A stretch of 14,141 bases of DNA from JASMHC01 sp042092935. Lineage in GTDB: Bacteria > Pseudomonadota > Alphaproteobacteria > Rhodobacterales > Rhodobacteraceae. Numbering within the stretch: the first letter of the stretch is position 1; every line of letters starts with the position of its first letter. The position numbers and the translations under genes were made by a program. The notes beneath the pieces are model-generated. The model was not told the origin of the DNA, did not search any database, and saw only the letters and a list, made by a program, of their open reading frames with translations. Of this stretch, positions 6,521 to 13,820 are shown one piece after another. The stretch lies in assembly GCA_042092935.1 (NCBI GenBank), contig JBELFK010000074.1, positions 1 through 14,141 on the forward strand, read 5' to 3'.

Positions 6521-8467
6521 ATGGCCGATATATCCCTGACTCTCCCCGACGGAAATAAACGCAGCTACCCTGCGGGAACAACCGGTTTGGAGGTCGCCGC
6601 TGACATCTCGAAATCTCTCGCCAAGTCCGCAATCAGCTGCTCGATCAACGGCGTGCATTCCGATCTTTCCGTGCCCCTGACGGACGACGTCGACTTCGCC
6701 ATCCACACAATGAAAGACGACGCTCAGGCGCTTGAGCTTATCCGCCATGACGCTGCCCATATCATGGCACGCGCAGTGCAAGAACTCTGGCCGGACACCA
6801 AAGTCACGATTGGACCGGTGATTGACAACGGCTGGTATTACGACTTTGACCGCGCCGAACCTTTCACTCCTGATGACCTCGCTCTCATCGAAAAGAAGAT
6901 GAAAGAGATCATCAACAAGCGTGAACCAGTCACGACCGAGATCTGGGACCGCGACCGTGCGCTAAAATTCTACGAGGCCAATAACGAGCCTTATAAGGTC
7001 GAGCTTGTCGGGATGATTCCCGAAGGTGAGGACATTCGCATGTATTGGCACGGCCACTGGCAGGATCTCTGCCGTGGCCCACATCTCGTGCACACCGGTC
7101 AGGTGCCTGCCGATGCATTCAAGCTGATGAAAGTTGCGGGTGCCTACTGGCGCGGCAATTCGGACAACCCGATGCTGCAACGCATCTACGGAGTGGCCTT
7201 CAAAAACCGCAATGACCTCAAAGACCATCTGACCATGCTGGAAGAGGCTGAAAAGCGCGACCACCGCAAGTTGGGCCGCGAGATGGACCTGTTTCACATG
7301 CAGGAAGAAGCCCCCGGCCAGATTTTTTGGCACCCCAACGGGTGGTCGATCTACACCCAGCTACAAGACTACATGCGGCGGCAGCAAACGCGAGGCGGCT
7401 ACGTTGAGGTGAACACGCCTCAGGTTGTTGACCGCAAGCTGTGGGAGGCCTCGGGCCATTGGGATAAGTATCAGGAACACATGTTCATCGTCGAAGTCGA
7501 CGAAGACCACGCCCGTGAAAAAGCAGTCAACGCTTTGAAACCGATGAACTGCCCCTGTCACGTCCAGATATTCAATCAGGGATTGAAATCCTATCGCGAC
7601 CTACCATTGCGTATGGCCGAGTTTGGGTCATGCAATCGCTATGAACCTTCTGGCGCGTTGCATGGCATTATGCGGGTGCGCGGCTTTACCCAAGACGATG
7701 CGCATATTTTCTGCACCGAAGACCAGATTGAGGAAGAAACCGCAATCTATATCGCGTTCCTCTCTAAGATTTATCAGGATCTAGGCTTTCCCGACTTCAA
7801 GGTAAAATTCTCGGATCGGCCCGAAAAACGCAGCGGGTCAGATGAAATCTGGGACAAAGCTGAGCAAGCGTTGCTGAAAGCCACGCGGGCCGCCGGAATC
7901 GAGCCAGAGCTAAATCCGGGAGAAGGGGCTTTCTACGGGCCAAAACTGGAATTTGTTTTGACCGACGCGATTGGCCGTGACTGGCAGTGCGGCACCCATC
8001 AGGTCGACTTTGTTTTGCCAGAACGACTCGACGCGACCTATATCGGGCAGGATGGCGACAAGCACCGTCCGGTCATGTTGCACCGCGCCACGCTCGGCTC
8101 GTTTGAACGCTTTATCGGTATTCTGATTGAAAGCCATGCGGGCAAATTGCCGTTCTGGCTGGCTCCGCGGCAAGTTGTCGTCGCGGCCATCGTGTCAGAA
8201 GCCGATGACTATTGCCTTGAAGTGGTCGCTGCGCTCAAGGCCGCTGGCATCCGCGCCGAAGCAGATTTGCGCAATGAAAAGATCAACTACAAGGTCCGTG
8301 AGCACTCGGTCGGCAAGGTGCCTGTGATTCTGGCATGTGGCAAGAAAGAGATTGACGACAGAACAGTCTCGGTGCGGCGTTTGGGGGAAAAGCAAACCTC
8401 TGTAACAACGCTGGACGAGATCGTGAGTAGCTTGTCAGGCGAAGCCACACCTCCTGATCTTTTGTAA
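6521..8467 (+). CDS. thrS: Threonyl-tRNA synthetase
   Basis: ThrRS attaches threonine to tRNA-Thr in the cytoplasm and edits mischarged Ser-tRNA-Thr. The 648-residue protein is full length for the bacterial enzyme. Domains in order: TGS (1-62), editing/SAD region (about 65-225, with H76-x3-H80 and the C184/H188 segment DLCRGPHL), class II catalytic core (about 245-535) and anticodon-binding domain (about 545-645). The catalytic zinc ligands are visible as Cys344 (MNCPCH), His395 (DDAHIFC) and His521 (MLHRA); motif 2 contains RYEPSGALHGIMRVRGFTQ and motif 3 HRATLGSFERFIG. GGAGG 9 nt before the ATG supports the start. The gene stands alone between the hydrolase (divergent) and the buf operon (200 nt downstream). 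I see no T-box or threonine attenuator in the leader. Confidence 0.98.
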   Translation: MADISLTLPDGNKRSYPAGTTGLEVAADISKSLAKSAISCSINGVHSDLSVPLTDDVDFAIHTMKDDAQALELIRHDAAHIMARAVQELWPDTKVTIGPVIDNGWYYDFDRAEPFTPDDLALIEKKMKEIINKREPVTTEIWDRDRALKFYEANNEPYKVELVGMIPEGEDIRMYWHGHWQDLCRGPHLVHTGQVPADAFKLMKVAGAYWRGNSDNPMLQRIYGVAFKNRNDLKDHLTMLEEAEKRDHRKLGREMDLFHMQEEAPGQIFWHPNGWSIYTQLQDYMRRQQTRGGYVEVNTPQVVDRKLWEASGHWDKYQEHMFIVEVDEDHAREKAVNALKPMNCPCHVQIFNQGLKSYRDLPLRMAEFGSCNRYEPSGALHGIMRVRGFTQDDAHIFCTEDQIEEETAIYIAFLSKIYQDLGFPDFKVKFSDRPEKRSGSDEIWDKAEQALLKATRAAGIEPELNPGEGAFYGPKLEFVLTDAIGRDWQCGTHQVDFVLPERLDATYIGQDGDKHRPVMLHRATLGSFERFIGILIESHAGKLPFWLAPRQVVVAAIVSEADDYCLEVVAALKAAGIRAEADLRNEKINYKVREHSVGKVPVILACGKKEIDDRTVSVRRLGEKQTSVTTLDEIVSSLSGEATPPDLL

Positions 8468-8490
8468 CAATTTCCTGTTATTCTATTTCA

Positions 8491-8518
8491 AGGCGCGGCG
8501 GGAACCCCTGTCGCGCCT
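8491..8518 (+). terminator. GC-rich hairpin after thrS (possible terminator)
   Basis: AGGCGCGGC (8491-8499) pairs over nine positions, one of them G-U, with GTCGCGCCT (8510-8518) around a loop of about 10 nt. It begins 23 nt after the thrS stop. Only CGAAAATTG follows rather than a T-tract, so termination may be weak or factor-assisted. Confidence 0.5.
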
Positions 8519-8549
8519 CGAAAATTGCGCGTTAAGCGCTGATTACACT

Positions 8550-8642
8550 TCACGAGACTTAACACACCCGTGATGCACGCTCTCGTGAGTAAAAGGTTAC
8601 TGCTCTGGAAGGTTAGGTTGTCCTCACCGCCACTTACGGCGG
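8550..8642 (+). promoter_or_regulatory. Structured leader/control region of the buf operon
   Basis: The 200 nt between thrS and bufA include an 8-bp perfect inverted repeat, TCACGAGA (8550-8557) and TCTCGTGA (8581-8588), with a 23-nt spacer. A smaller hairpin, CCGCC (8627-8631) with GGCGG (8638-8642), ends 26 nt before the bufA ATG. The outer repeat could be a regulator site or an RNA stem. Bufferin operons elsewhere can be driven by an ECF sigma factor (SigF in Caulobacter), but I could not identify a convincing promoter of that type here, and no sigma/anti-sigma pair is present in the window. Confidence 0.4.
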
Positions 8643-8668
8643 ATTTAATTCTTCAAAGAGGGTTCCTT

Positions 8669-8971
8669 ATGTCAACAACCATGAAATCAATCGCCGTCGC
8701 AGCTTCTGTCGCAGCGGCCCTTGTCGGCCAGACAACAACAGCAACCGCAGCGGCTCAAGAAAAATGCTACGGCGTTGCTCTTGCTGGCCAGAACGATTGT
8801 GCGGCGGGTCCTGGCACAACATGCGCCGGCACATCGAAGGTCGACTATCAGGGTAATGCGTTCTCGCTGGTCGAAGAAGGCACCTGCACCGAAATCACAA
8901 TCGCAGACATGGGTGATGGTATGACACGCATGGGTTCGCTTGAAGCGCTTGAGCGCGATATGCCGATGTAA
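8669..8971 (+). CDS. bufA: Bufferin-type precursor peptide (DUF2282)
   Basis: The 100-residue product begins with a Sec-type signal sequence (Lys6, hydrophobic Ala/Val stretch to about residue 20, cleavage plausible near A-A-A/Q-E at 28-30). The mature part opens with EKCYGVALAGQNDCAAGPGT and has four cysteines in all (33, 44, 52, 73), the DUF2282 pattern. In Caulobacter, related precursors are modified by a DUF692 enzyme on cysteines (thiooxazoles reported) and exported as copper-sequestering bufferins; that chemistry is inferred here from the adjacent bufB and bufC. I chose the ATG at 8669 because AGAGGG lies 6 nt upstream and the signal peptide starts there; the longer reading to 8570 lacks support. 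The last 20 residues contain five methionines, which could add copper(I) ligands. Confidence 0.9.
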   Translation: MSTTMKSIAVAASVAAALVGQTTTATAAAQEKCYGVALAGQNDCAAGPGTTCAGTSKVDYQGNAFSLVEEGTCTEITIADMGDGMTRMGSLEALERDMPM

Positions 8972-9038
8972 GCTATTTTGGGAAGCTGCTTTGCGCTAGT
9001 TTAGGGCAGCTTCCCAAATCCTAGGCTTGGAATTTCCG

Positions 9039-9887
9039 ATGTTTGACCAAACTCCTCATTTGCCCAATGTCCCTGGCGTCGGTTACAAACCGCAGCACTA
9101 CAGCGACATTCTGGCGAATTCCGAACCGGTTGGCTGGCTGGAGGTTCACGCCGAAAACTACATGGGCGACGGTGGTCGTCCGATTGCGCAGTTAAAGTAC
9201 CTGTCCGAACGGTTTCCAATATCCGTTCACGGTGTCGGCCTGTCAATTGGCGGCCAAGACGCGCTCGATCAGGATCATCTGGACCGTTTGAAAAAGCTAT
9301 GCGACTGGCTTCAGCCGGCGAGCTTCTCCGAACACCTCGCCTGGTCAACCCATGACAGTCATTTCCTGAACGACCTGCTGCCCCTGCCCTATACGCCTGC
9401 CACGCTGGCACGCGTCGCGGACCATATAGATCAACTTCAATCCCATTTGGGGCTGCAGATCCTTCTGGAAAATCCTTCGAGCTATTTGGCATTTGCCGAA
9501 AGCACCTTTGAAGAACCCGATTTTCTACGAGAAATCGCCAAACGCACAGGTTGCGGGCTGTTATTGGACGTGAACAATGTTTTCGTTTCTGCAACGAACC
9601 TAAAGATGAGTGCGCAAGCCTACATCGATGCGTTTCCGCTTGCTCAGGTTGGCGAAATTCATCTTGGCGGCCACGATGAAGACGAGGATGACCTAGGCGC
9701 GCCCCTGTTGATCGATAGCCACGGACGCGAAGTCGCTGATCCGGTTTGGTCGCTTCTTGACTACTCGCTTGCACGCTCTGGTCCTCGCCCTTTGCTGATT
9801 GAATGGGACAATGACGTGCCCGACTGGCCAACTCTGCGCGCCGAGGCGCGTCGCGCAGAAACCGTGCTTGAGCAGGTTCTGGCATGA
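9039..9887 (+). CDS. bufB: MNIO-family (DUF692) bufferin-modifying enzyme
   Basis: The 282-residue protein is a DUF692 TIM-barrel enzyme, now called multinuclear non-heme iron-dependent oxidative enzymes (MNIO; MbnB is the methanobactin example). Conserved metal-site and family segments are visible in order: GVGYKPQHY (13-21), EVHAEN (35-40), SVHGVGLSIGG (62-72), SEHLAWS (97-103), LLENPSSYL (142-150), LLDVNNVFVS (175-184), EIHLGGH (206-212), IDSHG (225-229) and LIEWDNDVP (253-261). It should act in the cytoplasm on the BufA precursor before export, using iron and O2 to modify cysteines. The ATG at 9039 is preferred (GGAA 6 nt upstream) over a TTG at 9027. It follows bufA by 67 nt and overlaps bufC by 4 nt (ATGA), implying coupled translation. 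Confidence 0.95.
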   Translation: MFDQTPHLPNVPGVGYKPQHYSDILANSEPVGWLEVHAENYMGDGGRPIAQLKYLSERFPISVHGVGLSIGGQDALDQDHLDRLKKLCDWLQPASFSEHLAWSTHDSHFLNDLLPLPYTPATLARVADHIDQLQSHLGLQILLENPSSYLAFAESTFEEPDFLREIAKRTGCGLLLDVNNVFVSATNLKMSAQAYIDAFPLAQVGEIHLGGHDEDEDDLGAPLLIDSHGREVADPVWSLLDYSLARSGPRPLLIEWDNDVPDWPTLRAEARRAETVLEQVLA

Positions 9888-10642
9888 GGGTCGACCAAAA
9901 AGCGTTTCACGCGGCACTCAGAAATCCGCTTGCGCCGGTTCCAGAAGGCCTGATCGATGATGCGAATGGTCCGGCGGGCCGTCGGTTTGACGTGTATCGA
10001 AACAACGTGACCACCTCGCTCATGGACGCGCTCGCCGATGGCTTTCCGGTCATTAAAAAACTGCTTGGCGAAACAAATTTTCGAAACCTCGCGCGTGAGT
10101 ATCAAGCCGCGCATCCACCGCGATCACCATTGATGACCCATTTTGGCGCAGAATTTCCCGTGTTCATGCGCGGGCACCAGGGGCTTTCGACACTCCCATA
10201 CCTTGGCGACGTCGCCGACCTGGAAATGGCGCTGCGGCAGTCATACCACGCCGCGGACAGTCAGCCGATAGATGTGGGCATCTTTTCCGCGTTGGATGAA
10301 GCCGCACTTTTGTCGTCAACGTTCGAATTTGCCCCATCGATGCGCTTTTTTCACTCAGATTGGCCAGTCTTCGGCATTTGGCAGTTCAACACTGCTGAAA
10401 ACGCGCCTAAGCCGGTCGCGGCCAGCCAAAGCGTCCTGATTGTACGCCAGGAATTCGACCCTCAGCCGTGGGAAATCACGAACGCAGATGTCGCTCTTTT
10501 GAAAAGTTTGGCCAACGGCGAAACTTTGGAAACAGCGTTGGCTGCGGCGCAGTCGGTTGATAACACACATGATTTCGGCGCGATTTTGCAGAAACTACTG
10601 GCGGGCAACGCCATCACAAGACTTGAAACCGGGGACACCTAA
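9884..10642 (+). CDS. bufC: BufC partner protein (DUF2063)
   Basis: The 252-residue protein starts with a DUF2063-type domain (about residues 6-95) recognisable from RRFDVYRNNVTTSLMDAL and the DGFPVIKKLLGETNF segment, followed by a less conserved C-terminal domain (about 110-245). Proteins of this family accompany DUF692 enzymes and, by analogy with MbnC and other MNIO partners, are thought to present the precursor peptide to the enzyme. No signal peptide or membrane helix is apparent, so the complex is cytoplasmic. The start codon overlaps the bufB stop (ATGA), and the bufD ATG follows the stop by 2 nt, so the three are clearly one transcription unit. The family call rests on the N-terminal motif and the operon position. 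Confidence 0.92.
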   Translation: MRVDQKAFHAALRNPLAPVPEGLIDDANGPAGRRFDVYRNNVTTSLMDALADGFPVIKKLLGETNFRNLAREYQAAHPPRSPLMTHFGAEFPVFMRGHQGLSTLPYLGDVADLEMALRQSYHAADSQPIDVGIFSALDEAALLSSTFEFAPSMRFFHSDWPVFGIWQFNTAENAPKPVAASQSVLIVRQEFDPQPWEITNADVALLKSLANGETLETALAAAQSVDNTHDFGAILQKLLAGNAITRLETGDT

Positions 10643-10644
10643 TC

Positions 10645-11217
10645 ATGACAAAACTTCTCAAGTGGACCAACGCGCAAACCGAGTTTTTGGGCAGTCTCGG
10701 TTGGCTCGTTCCAACAGCGGCGCGGCTATTATTCGCCGCCACACTCCTAAACTATTATTGGGCGTCGGGCCTTACCAAATTGGGCGACGGGCTGATGGGG
10801 ATATTCCAACCATCTGTCGGTGCCTATGTGCAGATATTCCCCCAACTCATGGAATCCGTTTCCTACAGCACATCGGAACTTTCCATTTTTCATTGGCTGG
10901 TCGTCGTCGCCGGCACATGGGCCGAATTCATTCTTCCCGCCCTGTTGGTTCTGGGTCTTCTGACAAGACTGTCAGCCTTGGGAATGATCGGGTTCGTCGT
11001 TGTTCAAACGCTAACGGATCTCTATGGCCACAGGCTGATCGAGCAAGACGCGTCGGTCGGTGCCCTATTTGACCGTTTCCCAGATTCAATCATTCTCGAT
11101 CAACGGTCCTTTTGGGTTTTCGCACTGCTTGTTCTGGTGATTAAAGGCGCTGGCCCCATCTCGCTTGATCGCCTTTTCGGGCGTCCTGCGGGGGTTACCC
11201 CTGTCACGCAGTCCTGA
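10645..11217 (+). CDS. bufD: DoxX-family membrane protein of the buf operon
   Basis: The 190-residue product is a DoxX-like inner-membrane protein with about four hydrophobic helices: residues ~18-40 (LVPTAARLLFAATLLNYYWA), ~79-105, ~107-128 and ~150-167. DoxX members are often found with DUF692/DUF2063 genes; the role in bufferin systems is unsettled, with membrane redox or quinone-linked functions suggested for the wider family. The ATG lies 2 nt after the bufC stop and has a GGGGA ribosome site about 9 nt upstream, so it is the last gene of the operon. It converges with the ArsC-like gene with only 13 nt between stop codons and no clear terminator. The gene symbol follows operon position. 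Confidence 0.85.
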   Translation: MTKLLKWTNAQTEFLGSLGWLVPTAARLLFAATLLNYYWASGLTKLGDGLMGIFQPSVGAYVQIFPQLMESVSYSTSELSIFHWLVVVAGTWAEFILPALLVLGLLTRLSALGMIGFVVVQTLTDLYGHRLIEQDASVGALFDRFPDSIILDQRSFWVFALLVLVIKGAGPISLDRLFGRPAGVTPVTQS

Positions 11218-11230
11218 GCATCGCTTTGGT

Positions 11231-11551
11231 TCAAGAAGCCAAGCCCAAAGCCTCTTGAACCTCGCGGGTCCACCCCAGATAGTAAGCGCCGTCACGCTCA
11301 ATAAGAGGCCGTTTCATCAGCAACGGGTGGTCGGCGATAAGATCCAAGGGCACGCCCGCTCGGTCACTTTCGGAAAGCGACCGCCACGTTTTGGACCGCG
11401 TGTTCAGCAGCGTTGGTCCAAATGCTTGCCAGGCATGCAAGAGAATCTCTTTGGGGACGACGTCTTCCCGGACATCAATAAATTCGGCCTCTGGCAAGGC
11501 TTTTCTGGCCTTTCGGCAGGTGTCACAAGCGCCTAAACCGTATATTTTCAT
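11231..11551 (-). CDS. ArsC/Spx-family thioredoxin-fold protein
   Basis: The 106-residue protein has the ArsC/YffB/Spx family layout: an N-terminal thioredoxin-fold strand and a Cys-x2-Cys redox motif (C9-D-T-C12), then the conserved TRSKTWRSL helix and HPLLMKRPLIERDG (75-88), the family P-R loop. Length and motif order fit YffB-like reductases rather than the canonical plasmid arsenate reductase ArsC (about 140 residues); true Spx also has a CXXC but acts on RNA polymerase in Firmicutes. A glutathione- or thiol-dependent reductase is the safest reading, substrate unknown. I chose the ATG at 11551; a GTG four codons upstream (11563) is an alternative. It is convergent with bufD, and a shared metal-stress role is only a possibility. 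Confidence 0.85.
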   Translation of the reverse strand: MKIYGLGACDTCRKARKALPEAEFIDVREDVVPKEILLHAWQAFGPTLLNTRSKTWRSLSESDRAGVPLDLIADHPLLMKRPLIERDGAYYLGWTREVQEALGLAS

Positions 11552-11718
11552 GGCAAATCTCACACAGTTTCAGAAAACTTGTGGGTTACATGGTCGATTT
11601 TTGCGGATTTCGAAAGACTTTTTGGATTTTCGTGTACTGTCCGCATCGGAACTTTCGAAGATCAGACGACCGACTTGACTACCTCACTTCCGGGCGACTC
11701 TGAGAAGAGGAACTACCG

Positions 11719-11741
11719 TGTCGTCGCATGTTGCGACGGCA
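11719..11741 (+). other. Hairpin in the cspA 5' leader
   Basis: CGTCGCA (11722-11728) pairs exactly with TGCGACG (11732-11738) around TGT. One G-U pair and two further pairs extend the stem to about 10 bp (11719-11741). It ends 10 nt before the AGGAG ribosome site of cspA. Cold-shock genes often have long, temperature-responsive leaders; a regulatory role here is inference. Confidence 0.5.
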
Positions 11742-11765
11742 TAATCAGATTAGGAGATATCTGAA

Positions 11766-11972
11766 ATGCCAACCGGAACAGTGAAATGGTTCAACACCAC
11801 CAAAGGCTACGGCTTCATCGCACCTGATGATGGCGGCAAAGACGTGTTTGTGCATATTTCGTCAGTCGAGCGTTCAGGTCTAACCGGCCTAGCCGACAAC
11901 CAGAAAGTATCTTTCGAGCTTTCAGAGGGCCGCGACGGCCGTCAAATGGCGCAAGATCTAGCTGCGCTCTAA
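11766..11972 (+). CDS. cspA: Cold-shock domain protein, CspA family
   Basis: This 68-residue protein is a single cold-shock domain (OB-fold) that binds single-stranded RNA/DNA and keeps mRNAs unfolded, acting as an RNA chaperone in the cytoplasm. It begins MPTGTVKWFNTTKGYGFIAP, containing RNP1 (KGYGFI), followed by RNP2 (VFVHISSV at about 28-35). Length is normal for the family. AGGAG lies 9 nt before the ATG. About 200 nt of non-coding leader separate it from the divergent ArsC-like gene, leaving room for a structured 5' UTR. Alphaproteobacteria usually encode several paralogues, and whether this one is cold-inducible cannot be told. A terminator hairpin follows 7 nt after the stop. Confidence 0.95.
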   Translation: MPTGTVKWFNTTKGYGFIAPDDGGKDVFVHISSVERSGLTGLADNQKVSFELSEGRDGRQMAQDLAAL

Positions 11973-11979
11973 GAATTTC

Positions 11980-12002
11980 GGCGGCGGTTCTAGCCCGCCG
12001 CC
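11980..12002. terminator. Bidirectional terminator between cspA and manC
   Basis: GGCGGCGG (11980-11987) pairs exactly with CCGCCGCC (11995-12002) around a 7-nt loop. On the plus strand the stem is followed by TATTCGTTCTTT; on the minus strand by CGAAATTCTT. It lies between two convergent genes (stop codons at 11972 and 12015) and can serve both, better for cspA. Confidence 0.75.
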
Positions 12003-12014
12003 TATTCGTTCTTT

Positions 12015-13466
12015 CTAGCCTTTGGCGCCCTGTCCTCTGGCATAGACATCTTCATAGCGAATGATGTCATCTTCACCGAGATATGATCCGGTCTGCACCT
12101 CAATGAGCACCATGTCGACCTTGCCGGGGTTTTCCATCCTGTGCACGGCCCCCAGTGGAATGTAGACCGACTGGTTCTCACTCACCAATTTCACGTCGTT
12201 ATCGACGGTCACTTTCGCGGTGCCTTGTACCACGATCCAATGTTCAGCGCGGTGGTGGTGGCTTTGAAGGCTTAGCGCCGCCCCAGGCTTTACAACAATG
12301 CGCTTCACTTGAAACCTGTCACTTAACGCCAGCGTTTCAAAATGTCCCCATGGGCGAAAGTCTACTGGCAGAAGTTCGGCTTGTTTCGCGCCTTTTGCTT
12401 TCAGGGCATTAACCGCCAGTTTCACATCCTGACCGCGAGACATGTCAGCCAGCAAAACCGCGTCCGGCATAGCGATTGCAATCAAGTTTTCGACGCCCAG
12501 CGCAACGAGTTCCTGATCTTCATTTTCAGACCGCAATAGTGCGTTTTTACAGTCGATTGCCGTGACCTGCCCTGATGTTGCGACCCCATCTGCGCTGGGG
12601 TTGGATAACTCGTGTACCGCGGCCCAACTTCCCAAATCCGACCACATACCAGAATAGGGCACGACGGACAGATTGTCGGCTTTCTCCATGACCGCGTAGT
12701 CTATTGAAATATCCTCAATGGCGCTCCACGGCCCCTCAGCCAACCGCAAAAAACCGAGATCTTCCTCGGCGGCTTTCACAGCTTCACCCACCAGATCGGC
12801 AAGCGCGCCTGCATGGGTATTGAAGGCGTCGATGATGTCCTTGGCGCGGAAAAGGAATATGCCCGCGTTCCAAAGGTAATTGCCGTCGGCCACCATTTTT
12901 TCGGCTGTTGCCAGATCGGGTTTTTCGACGAAGGCATCGAGCGGCGTCGCCGCCCCGGACGCGTCGGGCGCACTGGCCAGTTTTAAATATCCAAAGCCAG
13001 TCTCGGGCTTCGTGGGTGTGATCCCGAATGTCACCAAATTGCCGTTTTGTGCCGCCTCGATCCCGCTCTCAACAGCCTGCCGGAATGAGGCTGGTTCATT
13101 CATCACGTGGTCCGATGGGGCGATGAGAACCATCGCATCGGCATCTTTTTCCGCTGCGTGCAAGGCCGCCGCAAGAACGGCTGGCGCTGTATTGCGGCTT
13201 GACGGTTCGATAATCACCGCACCTGGATCAATTCCAATCTCTTGCAATTGTTCAACCACGATAAATCGGAAATCCGAGTTGGTCATAATGACAGGAGGCT
13301 GAAATTCCGCACCCTTCAAGGCCCCCGCCAGCCGTTTCGCACTGGCCTGATACAAGGTTTCTTCACCGACAAGTTCGACGAATTGCTTGGGAAAGCTTTT
13401 CCGCGACAGAGGCCATAAGCGCGTTCCGGATCCGCCACATAATATGACTGGAAAAAGTTTGGGCAT
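12015..13466 (-). CDS. manC: Mannose-1-phosphate guanylyltransferase / mannose-6-phosphate isomerase
   Basis: A 483-residue type II bifunctional enzyme that makes GDP-mannose, the donor for exopolysaccharide, O-antigen and fucose-containing glycans. The N-terminal nucleotidyltransferase domain (about 1-290) has the pyrophosphorylase signature (CGGSGTRLWPLSRKSFPKQF from residue 10), LIAPSDHV and FVEKP segments. The C-terminal cupin isomerase domain (about 360-475) shows WGHFETL, the QSHHHRAEHW metal-binding motif and VYIPLGAVHRMENPG. Length matches the AlgA/ManC/XanB group. AGAAGGA a few nucleotides before the ATG supports the start. No mannosyltransferase or polymer-export gene is in the window, so the end product is unknown; the gene stands alone, with a long AT-richer region upstream. 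manC is the usual symbol for stand-alone guanylyltransferase genes. Confidence 0.96.
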   Translation of the reverse strand: MPKLFPVILCGGSGTRLWPLSRKSFPKQFVELVGEETLYQASAKRLAGALKGAEFQPPVIMTNSDFRFIVVEQLQEIGIDPGAVIIEPSSRNTAPAVLAAALHAAEKDADAMVLIAPSDHVMNEPASFRQAVESGIEAAQNGNLVTFGITPTKPETGFGYLKLASAPDASGAATPLDAFVEKPDLATAEKMVADGNYLWNAGIFLFRAKDIIDAFNTHAGALADLVGEAVKAAEEDLGFLRLAEGPWSAIEDISIDYAVMEKADNLSVVPYSGMWSDLGSWAAVHELSNPSADGVATSGQVTAIDCKNALLRSENEDQELVALGVENLIAIAMPDAVLLADMSRGQDVKLAVNALKAKGAKQAELLPVDFRPWGHFETLALSDRFQVKRIVVKPGAALSLQSHHHRAEHWIVVQGTAKVTVDNDVKLVSENQSVYIPLGAVHRMENPGKVDMVLIEVQTGSYLGEDDIIRYEDVYARGQGAKG

Positions 13467-13820
13467 TATACGTCCTTCTAAAACTCAGACATCTAAATCT
13501 GCTTTCCATTACAGTATGTTTAACGACCAAGGACAATCCTAAGGTCGGAACAAGGAATAATTTCGACAAATAGAATCAAATCTTAACAACGCTCGATTTG
13601 GCAATACTTTCTTAACCAACGGTGCCAAATGAGCCTATGCAAGGCGGCAGACCCCTTCGAAAACGCGGACTGCAGGCGCAAGGTATCAAGTATATTTGCC
13701 CTAATGAATTCAGAGTGTTATGCAGATAATGCGCGTGAAAACCAGCAACACCCAGCATCAAGTAACCCAAATTTAATGAAAATTGCGTCTTTGGAATACA
13801 CCCCTCATTAGGAGATCCAA
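13467..13820. promoter_or_regulatory. Long intergenic control region between manC and the curlin-like gene
   Basis: These 354 nt are AT-richer than the flanking genes and hold no convincing gene. They must contain divergent promoters for manC (minus) and the curlin-like gene (plus). On the plus strand TTGCCC (13696-13701) and TATGCA (13719-13724) are 17 nt apart, a weak sigma-70 match about 97 nt before the ATG. Three TTAAC words occur on the plus strand (13520, 13583, 13612), the latter two 29 nt apart within similar TCTTAACAAC/TCTTAACCAAC contexts; whether they bind a regulator is unknown. A 60-codon reading frame at 13629-13811 shows no family features and overlaps the promoter. Confidence 0.5.

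Noticed and set aside
8589..8630. Possible SigF-type ECF promoter for the buf operon.
   Set aside because: GGTTAC at 8595-8600 is the reverse complement of the -35 form I recall for Caulobacter SigF and points the wrong way; no matching -10 was found.
8570..8668. A 33-residue N-terminal extension of BufA.
   Set aside because: It would bury the signal peptide; the internal ATG at 8669 has a strong ribosome site at ideal spacing.
9001..9885. A 294-codon open frame antisense to bufB.
   Set aside because: Its product is Arg/Pro/Ser-rich and low in recognisable structure, and it mirrors a well-conserved DUF692 gene on the other strand; a compositional shadow.
11579..11764. A 61-codon frame ending 1 nt before the cspA ATG, possibly a leader peptide.
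   Set aside because: It would need a TTG start without a ribosome site, and its sequence shows no family features; the leader hairpin explains the region better.
13629..13811. A 60-codon frame upstream of the curlin-like gene.
   Set aside because: No good ribosome site, no recognisable product, and it runs through the promoter region.
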